From NCBI GenBank assembly GCA_021817985.1, contig JAKAFK010000008.1, forward strand, positions 1-64,000: 64,000 nucleotides of DNA. Direction: 5' to 3'. The notes beneath the pieces were generated by a model. That model was given only the letters and a program-made list of their open reading frames with translations. It was not told the origin of the DNA and did no database searches. The stretch's first letter is position 1. Every line of letters starts with the position of its first letter. This stretch comes from Pseudomonadota bacterium. GTDB taxonomy: Bacteria > Pseudomonadota > Gammaproteobacteria > Burkholderiales > JAKAFK01. Made by a program: the position numbers and the translations under genes. Shown in pieces: positions 9,762-17,612 of the stretch.

Positions 9762-10831
9762 ACCCGCTCGACCCACCACATCATCGCGAGCGCGAGCGCG
9801 AGGAAAAAGATCGTCGGAAACATGGCGCTGAACATCGGGGGCCAGTCGTTGAGCAGTCCCAGATGCGCGAACAGGCGATTGAAGAGGTTAAATCCCAGGC
9901 CCAGCATGATCCCCGCGAACACCTTGGAACTCACGTTGCTCGTGCGGGAGCGGTGGTAGGCAAAAGGCAGGGCAAGCAGCATCATGACCATGACGGCCAA
10001 CGGAGAACTCAGCTTCGACCATAGGGCGATGGCATAGCGCGTCGCGCTCTGATGGTTCTCGCGCAAGTGCTGGATATAGGAATAGAGGCTCCAAGCCGAC
10101 ATCTGGTCCGGGACAACCAGCAACACGCTCAGAATGCTGGGGGTGAGCACCGAATGCCAATCCGCCTGGGGCGTCTGGCTCACTCGCGTGCGCCCGTTCT
10201 CGAAGTAGGTGTCCACCACCCCCTTGAGCCGCCACTCCCCCCGCCCGAGATAGGTCCCTTTTTGGGCATAGCGGATGTCCGTCAGCCGGTGCGCGCGATC
10301 GAACCGGTAGACATTCACGCCGACCAGCGTGGAGTCCGGGCGGATTTCCTTGACGTTCACGAAGCTTGATCCGTCCTTCACCCACAACCCCGAACGGAAT
10401 TGCTCGGCCACCACCGAATGCATGGACTTGAGCTTGAGCTGCTGCGCGGTGCGCTCGGTCCACGGCGCAATGAATTCGCCGAACACGAAGGTGATCAGCA
10501 CGAAGAGCACGCTGATCTGCACCAGCCAGAACCCCATGCGATGGATGGACAGGCCCGAAACGCGCATCACGGTGAACTCGGAATTGGCGACCAGCTTCGC
10601 CAGCGCGAACAACGTGCCGATCAACGCGGCGGTCGGGAACAGTTCATAGACATGGCCAGGTACGCTCAGCGCGACGAAGACAAAGATCTCCTTCAGGCGG
10701 TAGCCGCCTTTCCCCATGTCCCCGAGCTCATGAATCAGGTCGAAGAAGGCGAACAGCGAGAGGAGCGCCGCCAGCACGAAAAGGGTGCTGCCCAGGATTT
10801 CCCGCATCAGATAGCGGTTCAGGAGCTTCAT
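9758..10831 (-). CDS. lptG: LPS export permease LptG
   Basis: Inner-membrane half of the LptB2FG transporter that extracts lipopolysaccharide from the inner membrane and passes it to the LptC/LptA bridge. The 357-residue protein has the YjgP/YjgQ layout: three N-terminal helices (about 10-115), a periplasmic beta-jellyroll domain (about 130-265), and three C-terminal helices ending in MMWWVERV. The ATG at 10829-10831 overlaps the lptF stop codon by four bases (ATGA), so the subunits are translationally coupled and made in equal amounts. The frame is open further upstream within lptF, but that extension is not LptG-like. Confidence 0.94.
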   Translation of the reverse strand: MKLLNRYLMREILGSTLFVLAALLSLFAFFDLIHELGDMGKGGYRLKEIFVFVALSVPGHVYELFPTAALIGTLFALAKLVANSEFTVMRVSGLSIHRMGFWLVQISVLFVLITFVFGEFIAPWTERTAQQLKLKSMHSVVAEQFRSGLWVKDGSSFVNVKEIRPDSTLVGVNVYRFDRAHRLTDIRYAQKGTYLGRGEWRLKGVVDTYFENGRTRVSQTPQADWHSVLTPSILSVLLVVPDQMSAWSLYSYIQHLRENHQSATRYAIALWSKLSSPLAVMVMMLLALPFAYHRSRTSNVSSKVFAGIMLGLGFNLFNRLFAHLGLLNDWPPMFSAMFPTIFFLALALAMMWWVERV

Positions 10832-11985
10832 CGCGGCGTCCCCCGATCCGCGCGGGCGAAGGCCAGGCGTTCCTGCAGGCGCAGCCACGCCTGCGACCCG
10901 GCGCGCGAGAGCCACGACAAGGTGGAAGGCAGGCCGTAGAGGCGCCGATAAAACAGCCAGCCGAGCAGCGCCAGCATCAGGAGGTGGATCGCCCAGAACC
11001 CGATCAGCGGAGAGATGCGCCCGGACGCCACCCAGACCTGGCTGATGCTCAGCAGGTTGCTGTAGGTCATGTAGATAAAGAGCGCCATGAGCAGGCCTGC
11101 CGATCGGCCTGCACGCGGGTTGGCGAAGCTCAAGGGGATGGCAAGCAGCGCCAGGATGGTCGCGCTCAAAGGCAGATCGAGCCGCCACTGCAGTTCGGCG
11201 ACATTATCCGGCGTAGGCTGCCTAATCAGCGTGCCGGTGGTCTCCGATTTGGGAGAGCCCGCCGACACCCTGGCCTTCTGCTCCTCGATGCGCATGGCAT
11301 ATCGGGCAAATTCCAGCACCCGGTATTCCGGCGTTCCCGGCGTGCCTTCGTAGCGGCGGCCATCCAGCAACACGAGAAACTTATCCCCATTGGCCGCCGT
11401 GTGTTCGTAGCCCTTCTGGGCGACAATCACCCCCAGTTTGTGGTGCTGCAGGGATTGCACGAACACGTTGCGCACCGTGCGCGAGTTGCCCGCGAAGTTC
11501 TCGACGAAGTAGACGCGGTCCGCCCGCCGGGATTCCTTGAACACGCCCGGGGCGATGGTCGCGAAGTCGTTGCGCGCCTGCATCTGGGCACTCAGCTCAT
11601 TGGCCGTCCGCAACGCCCAGGGAGAGAGCACAAAACTGAGCATGGCGATGAGCGCCACGAAAGGCGCGCTGAACGCCAGCACCGGCCGGATCCAGGCCGT
11701 GAGCCCCATCCCTGCGCTGAACCAGACCACCATCTCGCTTTCCCGGTAGCTCCGGGTCACGGCCGCCAGGACGGCAATGAACAGCGTCAGAGACAACAGC
11801 ACCGGCATGTAATTGAGCAGGCTCAGCCATAGGAAGGCCCCGATGGCATCGGACGCGAAATCCCCGCTCGCCGCTGCCCCCAGCAGGCGGATAAAAAGTG
11901 TCGTGACCGTGATCGCAGCCAATACGGAGAAAACGGCGAGGGCATTGGTTGCAAGCTCCCTCACCAGGGCGCGTCTAAAGATCAT
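10828..11985 (-). CDS. lptF: LPS export permease LptF
   Basis: Partner of LptG in the LptB2FG lipopolysaccharide exporter. The 385-residue protein has an N-terminal membrane part (about residues 15-125 with the conserved YRESEMVVWFSAGMG coupling segment), a periplasmic domain (about 130-265) and C-terminal helices (about 275-350). A basic C-terminal tail follows. It is the first gene of the leftward lptFG pair and is divergent from pepA across about 100 bases, the usual arrangement in beta- and gammaproteobacteria. Confidence 0.95.
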   Translation of the reverse strand: MIFRRALVRELATNALAVFSVLAAITVTTLFIRLLGAAASGDFASDAIGAFLWLSLLNYMPVLLSLTLFIAVLAAVTRSYRESEMVVWFSAGMGLTAWIRPVLAFSAPFVALIAMLSFVLSPWALRTANELSAQMQARNDFATIAPGVFKESRRADRVYFVENFAGNSRTVRNVFVQSLQHHKLGVIVAQKGYEHTAANGDKFLVLLDGRRYEGTPGTPEYRVLEFARYAMRIEEQKARVSAGSPKSETTGTLIRQPTPDNVAELQWRLDLPLSATILALLAIPLSFANPRAGRSAGLLMALFIYMTYSNLLSISQVWVASGRISPLIGFWAIHLLMLALLGWLFYRRLYGLPSTLSWLSRAGSQAWLRLQERLAFARADRGTPR

Positions 11986-11998
11986 TTATGGAGTTTCT

Positions 11999-12027
11999 TT
12001 GACTTTTCCGGAGAATCTGCAAATAAT
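11999..12027 (+). promoter_or_regulatory. Promoter of pepA
   Basis: TTGACT (11999-12004) and AATAAT (12022-12027) with an ideal 17-base spacer in the lptF/pepA divergent region. It predicts a start near 12034 and a leader of about 54 bases. Confidence 0.6.
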
Positions 12028-12087
12028 TGCGAGAAACGTACTATTTGCCCACCTTGAACTCGATGTCGGATGGAAGGAACACAACAC

Positions 12088-13593
12088 GTGGAATTTAGCA
12101 TAAAAAGCGGCAGTCCGGAAAAGCAGCGCACAGCCTGCGTCGTGGTCGGCGTGTTCGAACCCCGTCGGCTGACGCTTCCGGCCGATCTCGTCGACCGCAC
12201 GTCCGAGGGGTACATTAGCGAGATTATCCGCCGCGGCGACATGGAAGGGAAGCTCGGGTCCACCTTGCTGCTCCATCATGTCCCCAATACCCTGTGCGAC
12301 CGGGTATTGCTGGTGGGATTGGGAAAGGAGCGCGATTTCCACGAGAGCCAGTACTGTGAGGCCGTGCGCGCGGCCATCAAGACGCTGCAGGACACCGGCT
12401 CCATGGAAGCGGTCATGTATCTGACCGAACTGCCCGTCAAGCGCCGCGAAATGGACTGGAAGATCGAGCAGACCGTGGTGTCGGCCATGGAGAGCACCTA
12501 CCGCTTCGATCGCCTGAAAAGCAAGCAGGAGGAGCTGCGCAGACCTCTGCGCAAGCTCACCCTGAGTGTGTCTCGGCGCAACGAGCTCGCACTCGGCGAG
12601 GAGGCCGTGCGGCGCGGCGTGGCGATCGCGCAAGGCATGAACCTGGCCAAGGATCTGGGCAACCTGCCGGGCAACATCTGCACGCCGAGCTATCTCGCCG
12701 ATCAGGCCGTGGGCCTCACCAAGACGCTCAACCTGACGACGCAGGTGCTCGAGCGCGACGAGTTGGAAAAGCTCGGCATGGGTGCCTTTCTTTCGGTGGC
12801 CAAGGGCAGCCGGCAGCCGCCCAAGCTCATCATCATCCAGTACGAAGGCGCCGGCCGCTCGCAAAAACCGATCGTGCTGGTGGGCAAGGGCATCACGTTC
12901 GATGCCGGGGGGATCTCCCTCAAGCCCGCGGCCGACATGGACGAGATGAAGTACGACATGTGCGGCGCGGCTTCGGTGCTGGGCACCCTGAAGGCCGTGG
13001 CGTCCTTGCAACTGCCGATCAACGTGGTCGGGATCATCCCCAGCTGCGAAAACCTGCCGGACGGCGCCGCCAACAAGCCGGGAGACGTGGTGACCAGCCT
13101 CTCCGGGCAAACGATCGAGATCCTCAACACCGACGCCGAAGGTCGCCTCATCCTGAGCGATGCCCTGACCTATGCCGAGCGCTTCGAGCCGGAGCTGGTC
13201 ATCGACGTCGCCACCCTGACGGGCGCTTGCGTCATCGCCCTGGGTCACCACGCCAGCGGCCTGTACAGCAACAATGACGCGCTGGCGCGCGAACTGCTCC
13301 ATGCGGCAGAGTACTCGAACGACCGCGCCTGGCACATGCCGCTGTGGGATGACTATCAGGAGCAGCTGAAGAGCAGCTTCGCCGACATGGCCAACATCGG
13401 CGGGCGGCCCGCGGGCAGCATCACCGCGGCGTGTTTCTTGTCGCGTTTTGCCAAGAAATTCGTCTGGGCCCACCTCGACATCGCCGGCACGGCATGGAAG
13501 TCGGGCGCCAACAAGGGCGCCACGGGGCGTCCGGTCCCGCTGCTGACGCAATTCCTGGTCCAGCGTGCCATGAGGAAGCAAACCGATCGCTGA
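12088..13593 (+). CDS. pepA: Leucyl aminopeptidase (M17)
   Basis: Dimanganese/dizinc aminopeptidase that removes N-terminal residues from peptides; in some bacteria it also binds DNA. The M17 catalytic domain shows KGITFDAGG with the metal-binding Lys near residue 267, [10 protein letters not shown], and the signature NTDAEGRL at about 347-354. I chose the GTG at 12088 ([13 protein letters not shown], 501 residues), the usual family start, with GGAAGGA 11 bases upstream, over the in-frame ATG at 12070. pepA-holC-valS is a classic conserved order, here interrupted before valS by four extra genes. Confidence 0.96.
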   Translation: MEFSIKSGSPEKQRTACVVVGVFEPRRLTLPADLVDRTSEGYISEIIRRGDMEGKLGSTLLLHHVPNTLCDRVLLVGLGKERDFHESQYCEAVRAAIKTLQDTGSMEAVMYLTELPVKRREMDWKIEQTVVSAMESTYRFDRLKSKQEELRRPLRKLTLSVSRRNELALGEEAVRRGVAIAQGMNLAKDLGNLPGNICTPSYLADQAVGLTKTLNLTTQVLERDELEKLGMGAFLSVAKGSRQPPKLIIIQYEGAGRSQKPIVLVGKGITFDAGGISLKPAADMDEMKYDMCGAASVLGTLKAVASLQLPINVVGIIPSCENLPDGAANKPGDVVTSLSGQTIEILNTDAEGRLILSDALTYAERFEPELVIDVATLTGACVIALGHHASGLYSNNDALARELLHAAEYSNDRAWHMPLWDDYQEQLKSSFADMANIGGRPAGSITAACFLSRFAKKFVWAHLDIAGTAWKSGANKGATGRPVPLLTQFLVQRAMRKQTDR

Positions 13594-13674
13594 CGCCCGG
13601 CGTCCACCGGCGCGGTTCCATGGGAGCCACGCCGGCGCCGGCCGCCCGCCTCAGAACCTGCCAGAGCCTCGACC

Positions 13675-14130
13675 ATGACGCGCATCGATTTCTATACGCA
13701 TGTGAACAACACCCTCGATGTCGCGTGCCAACTCACCCTCAAGGCATACCGCCAAGGCTTGCGCGTCCTCATCCTCACGCCCGGCGCGCAAGCTTCGGAG
13801 GGCATCGATCACGAGCTTTGGCGCACGCCGGCGACCGGCTTCGTGCCGCATTGCATGCGCGATCATCCGCTCGCCGCGCAAACCCCGGTCCTGATCGACC
13901 ACGCGATGAGGGAGCCGCTTCACGATGAGGTCCTGCTCAACCTCCGCCCCGAACTGCCGCCTTTCTTCAGCCGCTTCCAGCGGCTGCTCGAGATCGTCGA
14001 CGCGGCGGAGGGCAGCACGGCGGACGCGCGCGGCCGCTACCGCTTCTATCGCGACCGCGGCTATGAAATTCATTCGCACGACGTGTCCAAGACGTCCGTC
14101 GCGCGCGCCACGATGCCGGCGCAACCCTAG
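13675..14130 (+). CDS. holC: DNA polymerase III chi subunit
   Basis: Accessory clamp-loader subunit that, with psi, links the polymerase to single-strand-binding protein. The 151-residue length is normal. The family pattern is visible: MTRIDFYTHVNN, AYRQGLRVLIL, DHELWRTPATGFVPHC, VLIDHAM, and a late RFQRLLEIVD followed by RYRFYRDRGYEIHSHD. It lies 81 bases after pepA and 20 bases before a small proline-rich gene. Confidence 0.92.
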   Translation: MTRIDFYTHVNNTLDVACQLTLKAYRQGLRVLILTPGAQASEGIDHELWRTPATGFVPHCMRDHPLAAQTPVLIDHAMREPLHDEVLLNLRPELPPFFSRFQRLLEIVDAAEGSTADARGRYRFYRDRGYEIHSHDVSKTSVARATMPAQP

Positions 14131-14150
14131 CCCGAGGAGGTCCTTACGCG

Positions 14151-14678
14151 ATGGCTGCCGATGAACTGTTCGAGAAGATGGATGCCTTGCTGCGCAAACA
14201 TCATCCGCAGCCCGCGCGCCCCGCGACGGATTTCCCCGAGATGCCCCCCACGCCCCAAGGCTTCGACCCGGACGGGGAACTGCCGACGATGAGCGCCATT
14301 CCCACGCTCACCGACATCGTCCGGCCCTTGGATGTCGACTATCCCTTCCCCGAGCGTCCAGCGCCTGCCGAACCGCCCACACATCCGGCCCCTACCCCTT
14401 GGGGTCTCGGGCCGGCCACGCCCCCCGCCATCGAGGATGCCTCGCCCATCAACGATTCGGCGACCGAGGTGCTCCTGCGCGCCGTCGACAAACACCTGGA
14501 AAAGTGCCTGCAGACGGTCATCGCCCCCCGCCTCGCCCAGTCCCTGGACGCCGCACTGTCCGCCATGATCGAGCAGTTCAGGATCCACATCGAGCACATC
14601 GTGCGCGAGACCGTGGCCAGCGAGCTGCGCAGATACCGCCAAGACCCGACCGACGACCCTGAGAAATCCGCTGAATAA
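14151..14678 (+). CDS. Hypothetical proline-rich protein with a C-terminal helix
   Basis: A 175-residue protein with no recognised catalytic motif. Residues 1-20 (LFEKMDALLRKHH) look helical, residues 20-110 are rich in Pro and Ala and probably disordered, and residues 110-165 form a likely amphipathic helix or coiled coil with alternating charges (LLRAVDKHLEKCLQTVI, AMIEQFRIHIEHIVRET). AGGAGG lies 8 bases before the ATG. Its position after holC suggests co-transcription with pepA-holC, and similar small hypothetical genes occur here in relatives. Function unknown. Confidence 0.75.
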   Translation: MAADELFEKMDALLRKHHPQPARPATDFPEMPPTPQGFDPDGELPTMSAIPTLTDIVRPLDVDYPFPERPAPAEPPTHPAPTPWGLGPATPPAIEDASPINDSATEVLLRAVDKHLEKCLQTVIAPRLAQSLDAALSAMIEQFRIHIEHIVRETVASELRRYRQDPTDDPEKSAE

Positions 14679-14864
14679 CAATATAACCATTTGATAATAC
14701 AGCTAAAGCAAAGGCTGTGCACCGCCGATATATAGGATGCTTCTATCCTCTAAAAGACGGTTCGAGCGGCGCCAATCGCGCCGGGTCCCGCAAACACCAC
14801 GCCGGGATGGATGCGTGCTCGGGGCGTGACTCGTCAGGCGTGACAGAAAAAGCCGGTGAATTCC
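14679..14864. other. AT-rich leader before the three-gene unknown operon
   Basis: 186 bases, distinctly AT-rich in its first 80 (AATATAACC, TTTGATAATAC, GATATATAGG), unlike the surrounding coding DNA. It contains -10-like hexamers (GATAAT, TATATA) and a small stem, AGGAT against ATCCT, at about 14737-14752. This is where a separate promoter for the downstream operon would be expected. No gene seen. Confidence 0.4.
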
Positions 14865-15191
14865 ATGCAGACCGTGAAACACGATCGCGGCAGGGCAGGT
14901 GCAATGGGCTGGCGCAAGGCGCAGGCCTGCGTCGATTATGTCGCCTACACCCATGCGCTGCCTTCCACCAATGACGGCGGATGGCAAGAGATAAGCACAC
15001 GGCTGCGCGTCCTGGGCATCTGCCAGGACACCGCCATCGGTGTGACCACTGTTCGAAATGACTGGGGTTTTTTCCAGATTCCGACGCGGAACTTCCCGGA
15101 ACTGAAGGTCACTTTCTTCCGGACCGCCCGTGTGGCCGACCGCAACAACGTGTTGGCGGCGATCGCCGCGATCCTGGAGCCGGCATCATGA
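14865..15191 (+). CDS. Protein of unknown function, first gene of a three-gene operon
   Basis: A 108-residue soluble protein I do not recognise. There is no signal peptide or membrane helix. The middle reads VDYVAYTHALPSTNDGGW and RLRVLGICQDTAIGV, and the C-terminal half is hydrophobic/aromatic (DWGFFQIPTRNFPELKV), suggesting a small alpha/beta domain. It has two cysteines. I used the ATG at 14865; an in-frame GTG nine bases upstream is possible. Its stop overlaps the next start by four bases (ATGA), so the operon is tightly coupled. Confidence 0.72.
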   Translation: MQTVKHDRGRAGAMGWRKAQACVDYVAYTHALPSTNDGGWQEISTRLRVLGICQDTAIGVTTVRNDWGFFQIPTRNFPELKVTFFRTARVADRNNVLAAIAAILEPAS

Positions 15192-16144
15192 GCCAAGGAC
15201 GGTCATTTCGCATCAATCTGCCTACGCTGTTCGAACGGGTCAACGCGCGCCGCAAGGCGCAAGGCTTGTCCACCGTCGAGCCCGCAGTGATGGCGGTCCG
15301 CGCCAGCATCAAGTTCGCGATCGACCGACAGCGCTACATGGACCTGCAGAACACGGAAATCGATCTGGAAAAGACCGACGCCGATGCCCTGTGCCACGCG
15401 CTGGGCGAACTGTTCAACGTCGACCTTCATCTGGACGATGACCCTCTGGCAGACAAGTCCGCCGCCCCTGCGGCGGCGGCCGGCGGCACGGAGGATGCCC
15501 GCCGTGTTCTTCCCATGTTCCAGTTCTACGCCGCGATCAATCGCCAACGCCGCGCCAAGGGCCTGCAGCCGGTGGAGCCGGCCGTGATCTCGGTGCACAC
15601 CGGCATCAAATTCTCCATCATGCGGCGACGCGCCCTGAATTTCCGTGAGGACAAGCTGATCGTGAGCGACGGCGACCTCGACGCGCTCGACGAGATCGTC
15701 GCCCAGCAATTCGACGTAGCCATCCCGGGTGGCTTGCGCAGCCTGTGCCCGGCGGTCGCGAAAGCGGCACCTCCCTCCACCGCCCCGGGCGTCGACGCCG
15801 GCGGCGAAGGGAAGCGCTTCCTCGGCCGGTTTCTGCACGGGATCACGGCCAAGGACGAATCCAGGATGCACACGCGCCATTACGCGCTGGACACCAACAA
15901 CCTGCTGCTGTCCATCATCACGCGCCGCGCCTATCTCGGACATCGCCCGATCACGCCGGACAAGGTCAAAAAGCGCTGCCGCGAAGCGCTGTCCGCAGAG
16001 CTTGAGCTGGAGGTGGACCTGAACGACGAACGGATCACACTGACGCCGGACCAACTCGACCGGTTCGCCGACCTCATCCGCAAGGAATTCGAGATCATGT
16101 TCGAGGACATGGGCGACCTGCTGGGCAAGAAAACAAAAACATAA
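15188..16144 (+). CDS. Three-repeat protein of unknown function
   Basis: A 318-residue soluble protein built from three copies of a module of about 75 residues: about 8-82 (NARRKAQGLSTVEPAVMAV), about 108-178 (NRQRRAKGLQPVEPAVISV) and about 230-305 (LGHRPITPDKVKKRC). Repeats 1 and 2 are closely similar; repeat 3 is divergent. Each has a basic helix, a V-[ED]-P/[IT]-P turn, a second basic helix, and an acidic segment ending in a hydrophobic helix such as LGELFNVDL or VAQQFDVAI. The linkers are Ala/Pro/Gly-rich. No catalytic residues or cysteine clusters are apparent; it looks like a scaffold or ligand-binding protein. Translationally coupled to the gene before it, 21 bases before the gene after it. 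Confidence 0.75.
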   Translation: MSQGRSFRINLPTLFERVNARRKAQGLSTVEPAVMAVRASIKFAIDRQRYMDLQNTEIDLEKTDADALCHALGELFNVDLHLDDDPLADKSAAPAAAAGGTEDARRVLPMFQFYAAINRQRRAKGLQPVEPAVISVHTGIKFSIMRRRALNFREDKLIVSDGDLDALDEIVAQQFDVAIPGGLRSLCPAVAKAAPPSTAPGVDAGGEGKRFLGRFLHGITAKDESRMHTRHYALDTNNLLLSIITRRAYLGHRPITPDKVKKRCREALSAELELEVDLNDERITLTPDQLDRFADLIRKEFEIMFEDMGDLLGKKTKT

Positions 16145-16165
16145 ACCGAGGACCGAGGACAACAC

Positions 16166-17359
16166 ATGAAGGAAACCCCCGAATACCAGCACGGCCAAGC
16201 CTTTCTCGGCGGCCTGAACCATGTGTATCACTGCAACCACTACAACGCCCACCTGCAGATGACGGTGATGCTCGCCGACGGCGTCGAAGGAGGCTTCGAT
16301 CCGCGCCGCCTGCTGCGCGACGGCGCAGCGCAGGTGGTCCAGGCCCTGAAAGCGCGCGGCTATGAACCGCAGGATCTGCGCGACGAGTTCACCTGGTGCG
16401 GGTTCGGCTACATCAAGGACGTCACGGCCGACCAGGTCGAATTGCCTGGATCGCACTACGGCCAGTCCACCTACCTGCTCGGCGTGCCTGAGAAATCGTG
16501 CTTCTTCAACGCCGGCTTCCTGCAAGGCATGACCGGCCGAGCCACTACCGAAACGGCATGCCGGCACACGAAGGCGCGCACCGACGTGTTCGATTTCGGC
16601 GCGCCCGCGCCGGCCCCCGACAACCCGTTCGTCAACCCGCCGCCGTTCACGCCGGTACCCCGGCGCTTCGATTTTCAGGGCTGCGAGATCGCCTCCACGC
16701 CGGTCGACGAAGACACGATCGTCGCCACCGTGGCCACCCTGCCGCTCTATGGCAAGCCGCCGAGCGAGAACGGCGACGGCCTGATCCCGGCCTTCGGCGT
16801 CGTGCTCACCAACCACTACGCCGACTACTACAACCTCATCAGCTACCAGACCTACGGGCACATGGTTCACGCCGGCGTGCCCGCCGACATGGCTCGGGAG
16901 GCGTTCGTCCAGTGCGGTCACGTGTGCGCATTCAACACCTTCGGCGGCATCATGGAAAGCCCGGAATTCCATGCGCTGGTGGTCCCGATGTGCCAGGATG
17001 TGGCCGACTGGATCCACGGCATGGTGGCCGTCATCAATGCCCTGGGTTGGGGGGCGTGGCGGGTGGAAAGGATCGTTCCCGGCAAGGAGCTGATCGTTCG
17101 GATATACAACTCCTACGAAGGGGTCGGCTACCGGCGTCTGCACCCTGCCGCACCCGAGAAGCAATTGTCCTTCCTGGCCATGGGCGCCGTGCGCGGCCTC
17201 GCGCATCTGTTCTGGAAGATCGACATCCGGGAGCGTCCCGGGCTGAGCCAGGATTACTACTTCAACGTGTTCAATTCGCACCAAGGCTACTGGAACGTCG
17301 AGCAGACCCATGCCATCGCGGCAGGCGACGGCTTCGACCGCATCGTCGCCTGGAAATGA
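16166..17359 (+). CDS. Duplicated V4R-like protein of unknown function
   Basis: A 397-residue soluble protein with two related halves. Each half begins with a His/Tyr/Asn-rich stretch (LNHVYHCNHYNAHLQ near residue 17; LTNHYADYYNLISY near 214) and ends in a segment resembling the tail of the V4R (4-vinyl-reductase) small-molecule-binding domain: GFLQGMTGRATTETACRHTKA near 117-137 and YWNVEQTHAIAAGDGFDRIV near 374-394. The first copy keeps the motif's Cys, the second has Ala. Homology to V4R is by eye only. It closes the three-gene operon. The aromatic/His-rich halves and loss of Cys in one copy suggest a ligand-binding or sensory role rather than an enzyme. Confidence 0.75.
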   Translation: MKETPEYQHGQAFLGGLNHVYHCNHYNAHLQMTVMLADGVEGGFDPRRLLRDGAAQVVQALKARGYEPQDLRDEFTWCGFGYIKDVTADQVELPGSHYGQSTYLLGVPEKSCFFNAGFLQGMTGRATTETACRHTKARTDVFDFGAPAPAPDNPFVNPPPFTPVPRRFDFQGCEIASTPVDEDTIVATVATLPLYGKPPSENGDGLIPAFGVVLTNHYADYYNLISYQTYGHMVHAGVPADMAREAFVQCGHVCAFNTFGGIMESPEFHALVVPMCQDVADWIHGMVAVINALGWGAWRVERIVPGKELIVRIYNSYEGVGYRRLHPAAPEKQLSFLAMGAVRGLAHLFWKIDIRERPGLSQDYYFNVFNSHQGYWNVEQTHAIAAGDGFDRIVAWK

Positions 17360-17511
17360 GCGCCGCGGGCGCCGGAGCCCCCGCGATCGTGCGCAGATTG
17401 CAGCGGCGCGCCCGGCTGTCCTGCCCACTGTGGGCTTCATCGGGTGCGCGGCGATGCACTCCTGCGCCGCGCGCAGCCGCCGAACGCATGGCCTTCCGCG
17501 GCATAGCAGAC

Positions 17512-17517
17512 TATAAT
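17512..17517 (+). promoter_or_regulatory. Candidate -10 box for valS
   Basis: A perfect TATAAT about 95 bases before the valS ATG in a 253-base gap after the unknown operon. The -35 region (TGGCCT or similar) is poor. It suggests valS is transcribed independently of the unknown operon. Confidence 0.4.
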
Positions 17518-17612
17518 TCCCCCCTCATTGGCCAGCGTGCGCGGACGGCTTGCCGCCCCGCATCGGCTCGCGCGGCGCCGCCTTCGCCGATTTAACGAAC
17601 CCCACGCCCGAC

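Noticed and set aside
10052-11832. Plus-strand open frames opposite lptF/lptG
   Set aside because: Shadows of the membrane-protein genes; Gln/Arg/His-rich with no domain or ribosome site.
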